Below, piece by piece: positions 35,306 through 44,893 of a stretch of 64,000 nt of DNA; positions within the stretch are counted from its first letter, which is position 1, and each line of letters opens with the position of its first letter. This DNA comes from PMP191F sp047602185. GTDB taxonomy: Bacteria; Bacteroidota; Bacteroidia; Chitinophagales; Chitinophagaceae. Position numbers and translations under genes: made by a program. The notes beneath the pieces were generated by a model that worked only from the letters and a program-made list of their open reading frames with translations, did no database searches and was not told where the DNA came from. The DNA lies in contig JASGHY010000001.1 of assembly GCA_047602185.1 (NCBI GenBank), positions 1,488,001-1,552,000 on the forward strand, written 5' to 3'.

Positions 35306-35339
35306 CAGCATATTGAACGCACGTCAATATGCTGTTATT
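35301..35339. terminator. Bidirectional hairpin between convergent genes
   Basis: Perfect 16-bp stem AATAACAGCATATTGA / TCAATATGCTGTTATT, loop ACGCACG. Its left edge overlaps the stop codon of the 300-aa gene. Confidence 0.75.
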
Positions 35340-35359
35340 ATTATACATAATAGGGTTCT

Positions 35360-36358
35360 TTAGTCCTGCTCTTTACGATACACTGCAGGGCTGCATCCAT
35401 AATACTTCTTAAAAGCCCTGATAAAACTGAACAGGTTCTTATAGCCCAGGATCATTCCGATACTGCTTACAGACTCATTGGATTGTTTCAGCAATACCAA
35501 TGCACGTTTCATCCTGATGCGCAGTACAAAGCTAAAAATGCTTACTCCAAACAATTGCCTGAAGCCTCTTTTCAGTTTAAAGGTATTCAGTCCTGTACGA
35601 TGCGCTATTTCTTCCATAGTACCCGGTTCATCACTATTCTCTGTAAGCCATCTTTTCAGCGTATATAACTGTTCTGTATCCCATTTGCTGAGCTTAATAT
35701 TTCTGCTTCCCTCATCAGGGTCCTGGCTGAATTCATCCAGTACGGCTAACAGCAGCTCTGTAGCTTTTGCCCGCAGGTAAAGCGAGAATAACTCCGGCTG
35801 ATAGGTTTTGTACTGTAATCCCTCCAGTTGCTCTACCATACTACGGCTTACAGTTCTGTTGCTGCGGTGCAACCAGCATACCTGGCGCAGGTTGATCTTC
35901 TGCAACAATACCTGCAATAGCGGGTACTGCGACGGGAACTGTAATACCAGGTTTTCAGGATAATGCAACACAATTAAACTGCCCTGCAAGGGTGAATTAC
36001 AGTTCAGGCGAACTGTTCCTGAAGGCATGTACAAAAGGTTGCAGGCCTGTTCGCAGAAAAGCCGGTCCCCAACGTCGGGAACATCGCAACTGAACTGGCT
36101 CTGTAACGAGACCATTAAAATAAAAGCACCGGAATCTGTTGAGATCTCAAGCTTTCCATCAGTGTGCTGTACACTAATGTTCGTTGACTGTAATAAGTGT
36201 GGATTGCCTTTTTTAGCCTGTAGCAAACAATATCCTAAACCAGGAACTTGTGAAGAAAATAATGAATCAGGAGCAGGAAATGACTGTTGCATTTCTGTTA
36301 CAACAGGGGAACAGGATATTGTGCCGGCTACATGGTGGCGCGCGACATTAACATTCAT
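35360..36358 (-). CDS. AraC-family regulator (PchR-like)
   Basis: A 332-residue cytoplasmic regulator. The N-terminal 220 residues form a cupin-like ligand-binding half; the C-terminal AraC HTH pair (about 230-332) reads HRTGLNTFKLKRGFRQLFG and GYKNLFSFIRAFKKYYGCSPAVY. PchR-type relatives regulate siderophore uptake, but no receptor is adjacent. It faces the terminator at 35301 and starts at a clear ATG. Confidence 0.9.
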   Translation of the reverse strand: MNVNVARHHVAGTISCSPVVTEMQQSFPAPDSLFSSQVPGLGYCLLQAKKGNPHLLQSTNISVQHTDGKLEISTDSGAFILMVSLQSQFSCDVPDVGDRLFCEQACNLLYMPSGTVRLNCNSPLQGSLIVLHYPENLVLQFPSQYPLLQVLLQKINLRQVCWLHRSNRTVSRSMVEQLEGLQYKTYQPELFSLYLRAKATELLLAVLDEFSQDPDEGSRNIKLSKWDTEQLYTLKRWLTENSDEPGTMEEIAHRTGLNTFKLKRGFRQLFGVSIFSFVLRIRMKRALVLLKQSNESVSSIGMILGYKNLFSFIRAFKKYYGCSPAVYRKEQD

Positions 36359-36797
36359 AGTAAAAGGTTTATTATTCTTGGCAATAGGTTTCCGTTACAG
36401 CAATAGCAAGCCTGTCTGTAAAATCAGAAAACCATTTTGCTTAATGTACCTGTACTACTATCGAAGCCTTAGTCTGGAAGATCGATCGAAATACTATGTT
36501 GTTGGCATGATAAAAAAGGGGGAGTACTACGCTGCGGAGGCAGTGTTATTTATCGTGTGTTACCAACAATGAATATGCATTCCGATGATGTGTGTAAATA
36601 ACAACTTAAATATACTTACATTCCCTGAAAGTCGATCTTATTTGTGGACAAAATTATACATTTAACTTATTTGATTTTTGACAAATGTAGTCTGGTCGCA
36701 GGTTCTACACAGTTACACTTACCACAGGATATGCGGTAGCGTTACCAATTGCAAAACACCTTTACAATTCATTGAATAAAGATTTTCCTGTATACAG
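36359..36797. other. Gap upstream of the AraC gene: nothing recognised
   Basis: About 440 bases without a credible gene, repeat or RNA. An antisense frame overlaps it but has no homology I can see. AT-rich and not of the phrase-repeat type. Confidence 0.5.
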
Positions 36798-36826
36798 AAA
36801 AAGGTTGCCGGAGCGGCAACCTTTTT
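36798..36826 (-). terminator. Terminator after the TlpA gene
   Basis: Perfect 13-bp stem AAAAAGGTTGCCG / CGGCAACCTTTTT, loop GAG, with A- and T-runs on both sides. Confidence 0.85.
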
Positions 36827-36851
36827 CAATAAAAAACTACAAAATGTAGTT

Positions 36852-38828
36852 TTAGAATGCTTTCTTTTCAACTTCCGCTTTTCCCTGGCGGGTCCATTCG
36901 ATCATGGTAGTAAGCTCTTCCACCAATCCATCTGCACTACCCATAAAGCCTACAGCTTTGAAACGGATGTTATTTTCTTTATCGATCACAAATTTGGTAG
37001 GGATACCTGTTACTTTATATTGCTCGATCACTTTGCTATCATAATCCATCAATACATGGAAAGGATAAGCGTTTTTCTCAATAAACTCAGATACTACTTT
37101 CTTTGTTTTTTCTTTATCATCAAAAGTCTCACGGGTATCAATAAATACAAATTTCACATCAGGGTCGCTTTTGTATTTCTCTACGGCCATTTTCATTCCG
37201 GGGAATGAGGCTTTACAGGGGCCGCACCAAGTAGCCCAGAAATCTACTATTACAATTTTACCTTTCAGGGAAGCAAGAGTTACTTCGCTGCCGGAAAGAT
37301 CTTTCAGTACAAACGAAGGAGCAGCCTCATTGATCATGCTTTTTGCCAGCTCTTCACGTTTTTTGGCCATTTCCTCTTTACGCTTTGCCCTTATGTCTTT
37401 CTCCAGGTCATCAATATAAGCGGTCCATTGATTTTCAGTATTTGTTTTGCCCAGGTAAACTCTTTTTAACTGGTCGCGCATACGGGGTGTAAATTTATCA
37501 GCCTTGATAAATGCTTCCAGTTCCACGCGGGCCGCATCAGCACCTTTCACTTTTTCAGTGTATTCAGCAAACGCTTCGTTCATTGAAATATCATTGCGTT
37601 TGAATGACTCTACAGCATGTTTCTGATGCTCATAAGCATTTTTATAGTCTTTTGAGTGATACAGCAGTAAAGAGTAAGTGTCTTCAAACATGGCATAATT
37701 CTGCTCTTTAGAATCCTTCCACTGTTTGTCTGTGTAATAAGAAGGTTTTGACTTCATATTACCGGCATCGGCTTTCACTATTTCCAGGCTTTGCGCAGAA
37801 AGCTCTTTAGCGGTTTTTATATCTGCTGCACTGGGTTTGGCATCCACGCTTTCGCCGGATAATTTCCATGCCACGCTATTGTACACACTGGCAAGACCGC
37901 TTTTATTCTTTTTTACCAGTGCTGCATATTCTTTCATTTTGGCATAGTTACCATCCTCACCGTATGCACTGGCCAGGTTTACATACATGTTGTCATGTAA
38001 AGATTGATCCTGCTCGGTTTTAACAGGGTATTTCTGAAGCAGTGCTTTTACCAGTACTTCTTTTTTAGCAAGATCTTCCTCTTTGTAAATAGCGTTGATC
38101 TGCTCATTTTTAGCCCAGGCACCTTCAGGGAATTTTACCTTTTTCAATGAATCCACGGCAGTACCTTTTGCTTTATCTTTCAGTCTGTCAAAGTAATTTT
38201 TTGCCAGGCTAAAATCTGTTTCAGTAGCAGCAGGGTTGCTGATGGATTTTTCCAGTTCTTCTTTCAACAATGTTTTATCGCTTTCATCTTTCGATAGAAA
38301 CAACATGTTGTAATAATCGGCTTTGTTTTTTTCTTTCAGCGAAGGATTAAGCGTAAAATCTTCTTTTACGAGTGCTGCACCTTTAGCCGGGTTTGATTTC
38401 AGGGCCCATATGCCACCATAGCTGCTGAACACCAGGCCTGTTGCTTTAAGTGCGCCAGGTACGGGTTGTCCTGCTGCATTGTACACCAATACATAATAAC
38501 CGGAGTCGTTGTTATTATCTCTTTTGGTACCGTCAGTAAAGGTTATAAATACAGATTTGGTAGTATCGTTGATGCTGAATGATCCGGTGTACACATCTCC
38601 ATTTTTCGTCAGCGGGATATCTTTTGCCAGTGGCAGTACGCCTTCCTGCAGAAATGCAATAGCCTCCAGGCTTTTTGCATCGGCTACCGGCGAACCCGTT
38701 GCTTTATAAGTGATGGTAATTGTTTCACCGGCCTTAGGTTTTGCCGGCTGAAAGGTTAGTGATTGGGCAGACACCTGTGAAAAGGCCAGAGTGGTACTGG
38801 CCAGCATGGCTACAGACAGAATTTTCAT
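36852..38828 (-). CDS. Periplasmic TlpA/ResA-like thioredoxin-fold protein
   Basis: A 658-residue exported protein. A signal peptide (LSVAMLASTTLAFSQVSAQ) is followed by a beta-rich N-domain (about 20-150), a long helical region (about 150-490) with short TPR-like stretches, and a C-terminal thioredoxin-fold domain (about 500-640). The active site WATWCGPCKASF is near 531 and the cis-Pro in KVTGIPTKFVID near 610. Likely a thiol-disulfide reductase acting on periplasmic or outer-membrane substrates. It has the family's architecture for Bacteroidota, and a terminator follows. Confidence 0.9.
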   Translation of the reverse strand: MKILSVAMLASTTLAFSQVSAQSLTFQPAKPKAGETITITYKATGSPVADAKSLEAIAFLQEGVLPLAKDIPLTKNGDVYTGSFSINDTTKSVFITFTDGTKRDNNNDSGYYVLVYNAAGQPVPGALKATGLVFSSYGGIWALKSNPAKGAALVKEDFTLNPSLKEKNKADYYNMLFLSKDESDKTLLKEELEKSISNPAATETDFSLAKNYFDRLKDKAKGTAVDSLKKVKFPEGAWAKNEQINAIYKEEDLAKKEVLVKALLQKYPVKTEQDQSLHDNMYVNLASAYGEDGNYAKMKEYAALVKKNKSGLASVYNSVAWKLSGESVDAKPSAADIKTAKELSAQSLEIVKADAGNMKSKPSYYTDKQWKDSKEQNYAMFEDTYSLLLYHSKDYKNAYEHQKHAVESFKRNDISMNEAFAEYTEKVKGADAARVELEAFIKADKFTPRMRDQLKRVYLGKTNTENQWTAYIDDLEKDIRAKRKEEMAKKREELAKSMINEAAPSFVLKDLSGSEVTLASLKGKIVIVDFWATWCGPCKASFPGMKMAVEKYKSDPDVKFVFIDTRETFDDKEKTKKVVSEFIEKNAYPFHVLMDYDSKVIEQYKVTGIPTKFVIDKENNIRFKAVGFMGSADGLVEELTTMIEWTRQGKAEVEKKAF

Positions 38829-39027
38829 GATGCGCAGGTTGAGTTTATGTAATGATTTGCTTTTTAAATATAAGTTTTATCAGCTTATATTGACGCAATC
38901 AGCTCAAAAATGCACACATTAAAATATTCCGAATATAAATATACCCAATTACCCAAGCTGATTATAAAGCCATTACATATTGCAGGATTTTCCAAACCTG
39001 AATTCTGGCAATCATTAGCAGTTACAC

Positions 39028-40806
39028 TCAGATGATCTCCATCTTCTGCATCAGGAAAGATGCATTTTTGTTTTTGGCTACCCCACGTTGTAATGTATAA
39101 TCAAAAAGCAATTCATTGTTCCGGATAGTGCTTTCAAAACAATAATTACTGATCCGGCCGGGGAGCTCTTCTTCCAGCACACTTAATGCCAGGTCGTGCG
39201 TAGCAAACAGGGTAAGGCAATTATATTGCAACAGTTTACGGATAAACTGCTCGGAGCCATGTGTCTTATCATCAGAATTGGTGCCCCGCAATATTTCATC
39301 GATCAGCACCAGGGCTGGCTCACCATTCTGCACATTACGGATAATGAACTGCAGTTGCTTCAGCTCGGCCATAAAATAAGAGGTCTGCTCCTGCAATGAA
39401 TCACTTACCCGTATAGAAGTAAAAATGCGCATGGGAGAGAAAGCAAACTGCTCTGCACAAACCGGTACGCCACACTGAGCCAGCACTACATTAACGCCAA
39501 TAGCACGCAGAAAGGTAGTTTTGCCCGACATATTGGAGCCGGTTACCAGCACCAGCTGCTCAGCATGTCCCATATCCACATCATTGGCAACCCTTACAGT
39601 AGCAGGGATCAGGGGATGCGCCAGTGCTGTAGCTTTTACAGCAAGGGGAGAAGGCTTGATAACAGGATAAACGTATGCCGGGGAATTAAATGCATAAGTA
39701 GCCAGCGACACCAGTGTTTCGATAGTGCCTACACATTTGATCCATTCAGGAAACTTTTCTTTATTACCTGTTCTCCATTTTTCCAATGCCCACATACATT
39801 GAATGTCGTACATCACAAAGCTGTTTAGGAAAAGGATCACCAGCATATTTAACCGCTGATCGAAGATGCCGGCCAGCGAAGACAATTTACGTATGGTAAG
39901 ATGTGCCGACGTGGCCCGCGATTGCTCTTGTTGCAGTAATTGTGAACCGCCGGTATCCGCACCACTGAATAATCGCAGAATAGTAGCATATTGTTGCAGT
40001 ATTGCCTGTTTTTTACCCAGCAAAAGGTGCTGCATGTTGATCCGTTTTACAAAACAGCCTATGATAACCCAACTGGCTAAAGCGCCCAGTGTAAGTAGCT
40101 TATAATCGTTGGTAAAAATGTAATAAATTAAAGCAGCGAGATTATATAGTGGTATTAACCAGCGAACGACTGCAAGCCATTTGCGATGCAGCAATAAAGA
40201 GGGCATGGTAAGCCAGGAGTTAATATCATGCAGGTTACCTTCTTTTTCACTGTGCAGTAATCCGTTTGCTGTTATTAACTGGCGAAGTTCTTTCTGTTCG
40301 CTCAATACCTTTACTGCCTGCTGCTGGTTTTCTATCGCATCAGTTTTCAGCAATGGTTCCTGTAACAATGCAGCAAGCTGCGCCGAACCATGTGCCGTTG
40401 TTGTACGGTTGAGTAACTGGTATAAAGACCCTTTTCCGAAAATATCCAGGTCGGATGTATAGCTCTCGCCTTTCTCAAATTGCAGACCATCACCTAAACC
40501 ATTGGGTTGTTGCTGAGCAATAGCGATCTCGTTGGTATTAACAAACAGCAGCTTTTCAAGTAAGGCTTTTTTATCACGCAGGCGGAAGGCGATCTTCACC
40601 AACCACAGAAAAATAGCAGCACATAAAATGGTGATCAGCGGCCATTGAGCATCTCCGCTCTTTATCCAGTAATAAACAGCCACACAAAGGGCTGCAAAAC
40701 AAAGTAACCGAAGGGTAGAGACACGCAGCCATTGCATCTGTGCTTTTTCTACCTGCCGGGTGTACTCCCTGATATTTTCTTCGTAAAATGCTGTAGGATT
40801 TGTCAT
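39028..40806 (-). CDS. MutS-family ATPase with N-terminal membrane segments
   Basis: A 592-residue protein with the MutS C-terminal ATPase domain: Walker A VTGSNMSGKTTFLRA (about 425), Walker B LVLIDEILRGTNSDDK (about 500) and a terminal ATHD motif. It lacks the MutS mismatch-binding N-domains; instead residues 28-70 and 210-245 contain hydrophobic spans (LLCFAALCVAVYYW; LAALIYYIF). This matches a Bacteroidota family annotated MutS-related, whose role is unknown. It is not the canonical mismatch-repair protein. Confidence 0.88.
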   Translation of the reverse strand: MTNPTAFYEENIREYTRQVEKAQMQWLRVSTLRLLCFAALCVAVYYWIKSGDAQWPLITILCAAIFLWLVKIAFRLRDKKALLEKLLFVNTNEIAIAQQQPNGLGDGLQFEKGESYTSDLDIFGKGSLYQLLNRTTTAHGSAQLAALLQEPLLKTDAIENQQQAVKVLSEQKELRQLITANGLLHSEKEGNLHDINSWLTMPSLLLHRKWLAVVRWLIPLYNLAALIYYIFTNDYKLLTLGALASWVIIGCFVKRINMQHLLLGKKQAILQQYATILRLFSGADTGGSQLLQQEQSRATSAHLTIRKLSSLAGIFDQRLNMLVILFLNSFVMYDIQCMWALEKWRTGNKEKFPEWIKCVGTIETLVSLATYAFNSPAYVYPVIKPSPLAVKATALAHPLIPATVRVANDVDMGHAEQLVLVTGSNMSGKTTFLRAIGVNVVLAQCGVPVCAEQFAFSPMRIFTSIRVSDSLQEQTSYFMAELKQLQFIIRNVQNGEPALVLIDEILRGTNSDDKTHGSEQFIRKLLQYNCLTLFATHDLALSVLEEELPGRISNYCFESTIRNNELLFDYTLQRGVAKNKNASFLMQKMEII

Positions 40807-40829
40807 GGCTATGGTTGTTTCAAGTGCAG

Positions 40830-41050
40830 GTTTCAGGTTTCACGCAAAGACGGCAAGCAATGCAAGTTGGCAGTTAGCAATTTGCAGTTAAGCCAGTGAA
40901 TGCCCGCCCGGATGAGCCAATCGGACGGGTACTTCTTATTTTGTATTTGCCTTTCAAACTTCCGGCCTCATACTTCTTTGCGTTTCCTTCGAAATTCGAT
41001 ATTCAAAATTCAATATTCGATATTGCTTCCTGTTTTCAACTTTCTCATTC
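40830..41050. repeat. Phrase-repeat cluster between MutS-like and aspartate kinase genes
   Basis: Contains the inverted 25-nt phrase (40864-40889) and words such as GAAATTCGATATTCAAAATT and TACTTCTTATTTTGTATTTG. No gene. Confidence 0.75.
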
Positions 41051-41063
41051 CCCCTCTTCCTCT

Positions 41064-42332
41064 CTACACCTTCTTCATCACCACCTGCACGGTATCGGGT
41101 GACTGCTGCAATAACTCTACTGAATATCCTTTGCTCAATTCCTGCAACAGATCTTTTGTATAATGACGGATCGTTAATAATGTAAGTTCCTTTTCCAGTT
41201 GTACGTCAAAAATATTGTCAGCACCAAAAGCCAGTTTCTCTATCTTATCTGCACGGTCATCCAGGCAAAGCTGGATATTAACAGCCCCTGTCTGCATCAG
41301 GTTAGGCTTGTATTTGATATCGGCCAGGATCTCGTACAAATGCGCCAGCGGCTTTTCGCCAACAAAAGAAAAGTCTTTTGAATGCAAACGCATCAATACC
41401 TGGTGTTGCTTGAAAACGATGATAGGAGGTAAGCCTTTGACTGACCTGTTGTGGATCACTGTTCCGGGCAATTCCTTATCCAGGAAGCATTTTACATACA
41501 GGGGAATGCTCTTGTTCTGCAGCGGCTTAATGGTCTTCGGGTGAATTACCTGTGCACCATAGTAGGCCATTTCAATTACCTCGTCGTAGTTCAGTTCGGC
41601 AATCAGTTGCGCTTCGGGAAACTGTTTTGGATCCGCATTCATCACACCTTCCACATCTTTCCAGATGGTGAGGCTATCGGCCGGTAACATATTGGCAAAA
41701 ACAGCAGCTGTATAATCGCTTCCTTCACGTCCCAGGGTGGTACTCTCATTTTCGTCGGTAGAGCCAATAAAGCCCTGTGTTATTACAATGCTCTTTTCAT
41801 CAAACAAAGGCAACACATCGTCCTGTACTCTTTGTAAGGTAAAGTTCCAGTCAATGGTGGCATCACGGAAATTATCATCTGTGCGGAAGATATCGCGAAC
41901 ATCTATCCACGAATTGTCAATTCCTTCCTCGCGAAGGAAAGCACTGATAATGGCTGTAGAAAGCAATTCGCCCACACACACGATCTGATCATAATAGTAA
42001 TCGTAATCGCGTACCGGCTTATCATGCAGCAACCATTCCACCTCGGTAAAAAAGTCAACCAGTTGTTGCTGTGTTTTATTGTATTCGGTTACCAGCAGGT
42101 ATTTGGCTGTAGTAAGGTGATTTTGTTTTACGATCTCAAACAGCTTCAGCGCTTCTTCCTTATGGTCATTAAAAAAAGCCTCGGCTACTTTTTCGAGGGC
42201 ATTGGTAGTTTTGCCCATAGCCGAAATCACTATCAGCAACTGCTCGTCTTTATAACCACGTATAATAGCGGCTACATTTTTGATCCTTTCGGCACTATTG
42301 GCACTGGCTCCCCCGAACTTAAACACTTTCAT
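41064..42332 (-). CDS. Aspartate kinase
   Basis: A 422-residue monofunctional aspartokinase, the first step of lysine, threonine and methionine synthesis (aspartate to aspartyl phosphate). The start KVFKFGGASANSAERI is the K-F-G-G-S phosphate loop; TLGREGSDYTAA (about 205) is the second signature. ACT-type residues fill the C-terminal 130 amino acids, with possible feedback regulation. It is not fused to homoserine dehydrogenase. TACATTTG on the minus strand (42359-42366) is a good -7 box, 27 bases before the ATG. Confidence 0.95.
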   Translation of the reverse strand: MKVFKFGGASANSAERIKNVAAIIRGYKDEQLLIVISAMGKTTNALEKVAEAFFNDHKEEALKLFEIVKQNHLTTAKYLLVTEYNKTQQQLVDFFTEVEWLLHDKPVRDYDYYYDQIVCVGELLSTAIISAFLREEGIDNSWIDVRDIFRTDDNFRDATIDWNFTLQRVQDDVLPLFDEKSIVITQGFIGSTDENESTTLGREGSDYTAAVFANMLPADSLTIWKDVEGVMNADPKQFPEAQLIAELNYDEVIEMAYYGAQVIHPKTIKPLQNKSIPLYVKCFLDKELPGTVIHNRSVKGLPPIIVFKQHQVLMRLHSKDFSFVGEKPLAHLYEILADIKYKPNLMQTGAVNIQLCLDDRADKIEKLAFGADNIFDVQLEKELTLLTIRHYTKDLLQELSKGYSVELLQQSPDTVQVVMKKV

Positions 42333-42358
42333 GAAGCTTAATTTATTGGATTAGGCAG

Positions 42359-42366
42359 CAAATGTA
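42359..42366 (-). promoter_or_regulatory. TAnnTTTG -7 box of the aspartate kinase gene
   Basis: Reads TACATTTG on the coding strand. A -33 TTTG is not present at the usual distance. Confidence 0.5.
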
Positions 42367-42373
42367 AAGTATC

Positions 42374-42510
42374 GGGTTTAATGTTTAAGGTGTAAGGTAT
42401 AAAGTGCTGAAAATACAAGTCCACGGAAAATAGCCGGCTTGCCTTTTATCAGAAACCCGGTACAGCAGGCCTTAAACTTTAAACCTTATACCTGTACCTT
42501 TTAAACTTTC
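42374..42510. repeat. Palindromic spacer with TTTAAGG/CCTTAAA arms
   Basis: Left words GGGTTTAATGTTTAAGG and GTAAGGTATAAAG; right words GGCCTTAAACTTTAAACC and TTATACCTGTACC. The arms are related to those of the array at 44230-44876, but the inner sequence is different. Confidence 0.65.
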
Positions 42511-42599
42511 CATGTGTTTGCTAAACACGTTTACTTGTCTGCTTATTAACTTCCCCTTACATTTGTTCACTAACCTACATTGAATCAAAACTGGCCATT

Positions 42600-43607
42600 A
42601 TGAGCACAATCAACCGGAAAGTTTTAACATTAGACGAATTTACTATCCAGCAGTTACGTGATTTTCCCCATGCCACCGGCGAACTCAGCGGACTGCTGCG
42701 CGACATGGGACTGGCAGCCAAAAGAGTGAATGTAGAGGTAAATAAGGCAGGACTGGTAGATATCCTGGGCGATGCAGGCTCTATTAATGTACAGGGCGAG
42801 GACGTTAAAAAACTGGACATTTTTGCGAATAATCAGTTTATGGGAGTACTGCAGCATGGCATCAGTTGTGCCGGTATTGCCAGTGAAGAACTGGACGATT
42901 ACGTGGCTTTTGACGATGCGGTAAGCAAAAACTCCAAATATGTTTGCCTGTTTGACCCACTGGACGGCAGCGCCAATATTGACGTAAACGTGTCTATCGG
43001 CACCATTTTCAGCGTTTACCGCCGTGTAAGTCCACAAGGTACCATTGCCACCAAGGAAGATTTTCTGCAGGCCGGCCGTCACCAGGTTGCTGCCGGTTAC
43101 ATGGTCTACGGTTCATCTACCATGCTGGTATATGCCACACGCCGCGGGGTAAATGGCTTTACACTCGATCCTTCTATCGGTGAATTTTGTCTTAGTCACC
43201 CCAATATAAAATGCCCTGAGTTTGGCAAATTCTATTCAGTAAACCATGGCAATTACTTCCAGTATGCACCCGGCGTACAGGAATATATTAAGCGCTGCCA
43301 GCAAAAGACACCGGCTACCGGCGGACCTTACACGCAACGTTATATCGGCAGTATGGTGGCAGATGTACACCGTAACCTCATTAAAGGTGGCATTTTTATG
43401 TATCCCGGCACTATCGATAAGCCTAAAGGCAAATTGCGCCTGTTGTACGAGTGTAATCCTTTTGCATTCATACTGGAAGTGGCAGGGGGCAAGGCTACCA
43501 ATGGTCAGCAACGCACACTGGATGTTCAGCCTACAGAATTGCATCAACGCTCACCGCTCTTTATCGGCAGCAAAGGCATGATGGAAGAGCTGGAGACATG
43601 TCTTTAA
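42600..43607 (+). CDS. fbp: Fructose-1,6-bisphosphatase, class I
   Basis: A 335-residue class I FBPase, converting fructose-1,6-bisphosphate to fructose-6-phosphate in gluconeogenesis. The metal-binding motif DPLDGSANIDVNVSIGT is at about 119-135, and the phosphate/substrate region GKLRLLYECNPFAFILEVAGG is near 280 (quoted as KLRLLYECNPFAFI). It has the usual length and no frame problem. A hairpin follows the stop. Cytoplasmic; typically inhibited by AMP in the family. Confidence 0.96.
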   Translation: MSTINRKVLTLDEFTIQQLRDFPHATGELSGLLRDMGLAAKRVNVEVNKAGLVDILGDAGSINVQGEDVKKLDIFANNQFMGVLQHGISCAGIASEELDDYVAFDDAVSKNSKYVCLFDPLDGSANIDVNVSIGTIFSVYRRVSPQGTIATKEDFLQAGRHQVAAGYMVYGSSTMLVYATRRGVNGFTLDPSIGEFCLSHPNIKCPEFGKFYSVNHGNYFQYAPGVQEYIKRCQQKTPATGGPYTQRYIGSMVADVHRNLIKGGIFMYPGTIDKPKGKLRLLYECNPFAFILEVAGGKATNGQQRTLDVQPTELHQRSPLFIGSKGMMEELETCL

Positions 43608-43616
43608 TACAAAGGA

Positions 43617-43645
43617 TACCGGATACCAACATTGGGTATCCGGTA
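43617..43645 (+). terminator. Hairpin after fbp
   Basis: 11-bp stem TACCGGATACC / GGTATCCGGTA with a 7-base loop; the following run is only moderately T-rich. Confidence 0.5.
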
Positions 43646-43727
43646 GCTTGATTCTTGTCATGATGACCTTTCCTTAACATTTTCTGGTACGCATTTAGCC
43701 GAACTTTGGATAAACATCCGTAAGTAT

Positions 43728-44225
43728 ATGAAAGGACTTTTGTTACCCCGAACCGGCTTTATATTAATAGCATTGTTAACCGTAGGTAGCATTGCCCCCG
43801 CAATGGCAAACCCGGTAACTATCCACCACAGCATAATACTGCATAGAAACACCCTGGAAGAAGATATTCTGCAACTGGTGAACCAGCACCGCGCTAAACT
43901 GGGATTAGCACCACTTTCAAACAATGCAGTTCTCACAACGGAAGCAGAGAAGCACAGTAAAAATATGGCCAGCCGCAAAGTTCCTTTTGGTCACAAAGGC
44001 TTTCCGGATCGCATGAAAACGATCATGTCGCAGGTAGCCAATGTTCAGAGTGCCGCTGAAAATGTAGCACATGGCGATATGACCGCTGAAGAAGTGGTAA
44101 ATGCCTGGCTCAAAAGCCCCGAACACAAGAAAAACATTGAGGGCAACTACCGCATTACAGGCCTCGGCATTCAGAAAGACAAGAAAAACGGGGGATATTA
44201 CTTTACCCAGATCTTCGCGGGATAA
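43728..44225 (+). CDS. Secreted CAP-domain (SCP/PR1-like) protein
   Basis: A 165-residue exported protein. The signal segment (GFILIALLTVGSIAPAMA) is followed by a CAP domain: LQLVNQHRAKLGLAPLSNN at about 46-64, HSKNMASRKVPFGHKGF, AAENVAHGDMTAEEVVNAWL and the terminal GYYFTQIF. His and Glu of the CAP cavity are present. The function of bacterial CAP proteins is mostly unknown; some are proteases or sterol-binding. A five-copy repeat array follows directly. Confidence 0.9.
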   Translation: MKGLLLPRTGFILIALLTVGSIAPAMANPVTIHHSIILHRNTLEEDILQLVNQHRAKLGLAPLSNNAVLTTEAEKHSKNMASRKVPFGHKGFPDRMKTIMSQVANVQSAAENVAHGDMTAEEVVNAWLKSPEHKKNIEGNYRITGLGIQKDKKNGGYYFTQIFAG

Positions 44226-44229
44226 GGCT

Positions 44230-44876
44230 TCAGGTTTAAAGTTTAAAGTATAAGGTTTAAAGTGCGGTAGCTCGTGGCCCCGAACGAAAAGTATGATACT
44301 ATTTGCCGGGAAGTCCGAAGCGCAACACCTTAAACTTTATACATTAAACATTACATCTATCAGGTCGGATCACAGGTTTAAAGTTTAAGGTATAAAGTGC
44401 AGTAGCTCATGACCCCGAACGAAAAGTATGATACTATTTGCCGGGGAGTCCGAAGCGCAACACCTTAAACTTTAGGTATACAGGTTTAAAGTTTAAGGTT
44501 TAAAGTGCAGTAGCTCGTGGCCCCGAATGAAAAGTATGATACTATTTGCCGGGAAGCCCGAAGCGCGACACCTTAAACTTTATACATTAAACATTACATC
44601 TATCAGGTCGGATCACAGGTTTAAAGTTTAAGGTATAAAGTTCAGTAACTCATGGCCCCGAACGAAAAGTATGATACTATTTGCCGGGAAGCCCGAAGCG
44701 CGACACCTTAAACTTTATACATTAAACATTACATCTATCAGGTCGGATCACAGGTTTAAAGTTTAAGGTTTAAAGTGCAGTAGCTCATGGCCCCGAATGA
44801 AAAGTATGATACTATTTGCCGGGGAGTCCGAAACGCGACACCTTAAACCTTATACCTTAAACTTTGTATCTTGTGG
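44230..44876. repeat. Five-copy palindromic tandem array
   Basis: Five units, aligned on CCCCGAA at 44278, 44413, 44521, 44656 and 44791, so periods are 135, 108, 135 and 135. Each unit begins CAGGTTTAAAGTTTAAGGT and has ACCTTAAACTTTA near its end, making outer inverted arms. The core is highly conserved: CCCCGAAC, then AAAAGTATGATACT (a perfect 5-bp stem with one-base loop), then CCGGGGA or CCGGGAA, so CCCG/CGGG closes the hairpin. The last unit ends 17 bases before the ATG of the ABC ATPase gene. There is no coding frame and no spacers. Confidence 0.93.
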
Positions 44877-44893
44877 GCAAATACCGGCAATCC

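Noticed and set aside
36027..36572. 181-codon plus-strand frame over the AraC gene and its upstream region
   Set aside because: It lies mostly antisense to a convincing AraC gene, has irregular composition and many Cys/Trp clusters, and no similarity to a known protein.
39028..40806. Canonical mismatch-repair mutS or mutS2
   Set aside because: Only the ATPase domain is present, with membrane segments in place of the DNA-binding domains and no Smr domain.
44230..44876. CRISPR array or integron cassette array
   Set aside because: Units of 135 bp are contiguous and nearly identical throughout, with no variable spacers, no cas genes, no cassette ORFs and no integrase.
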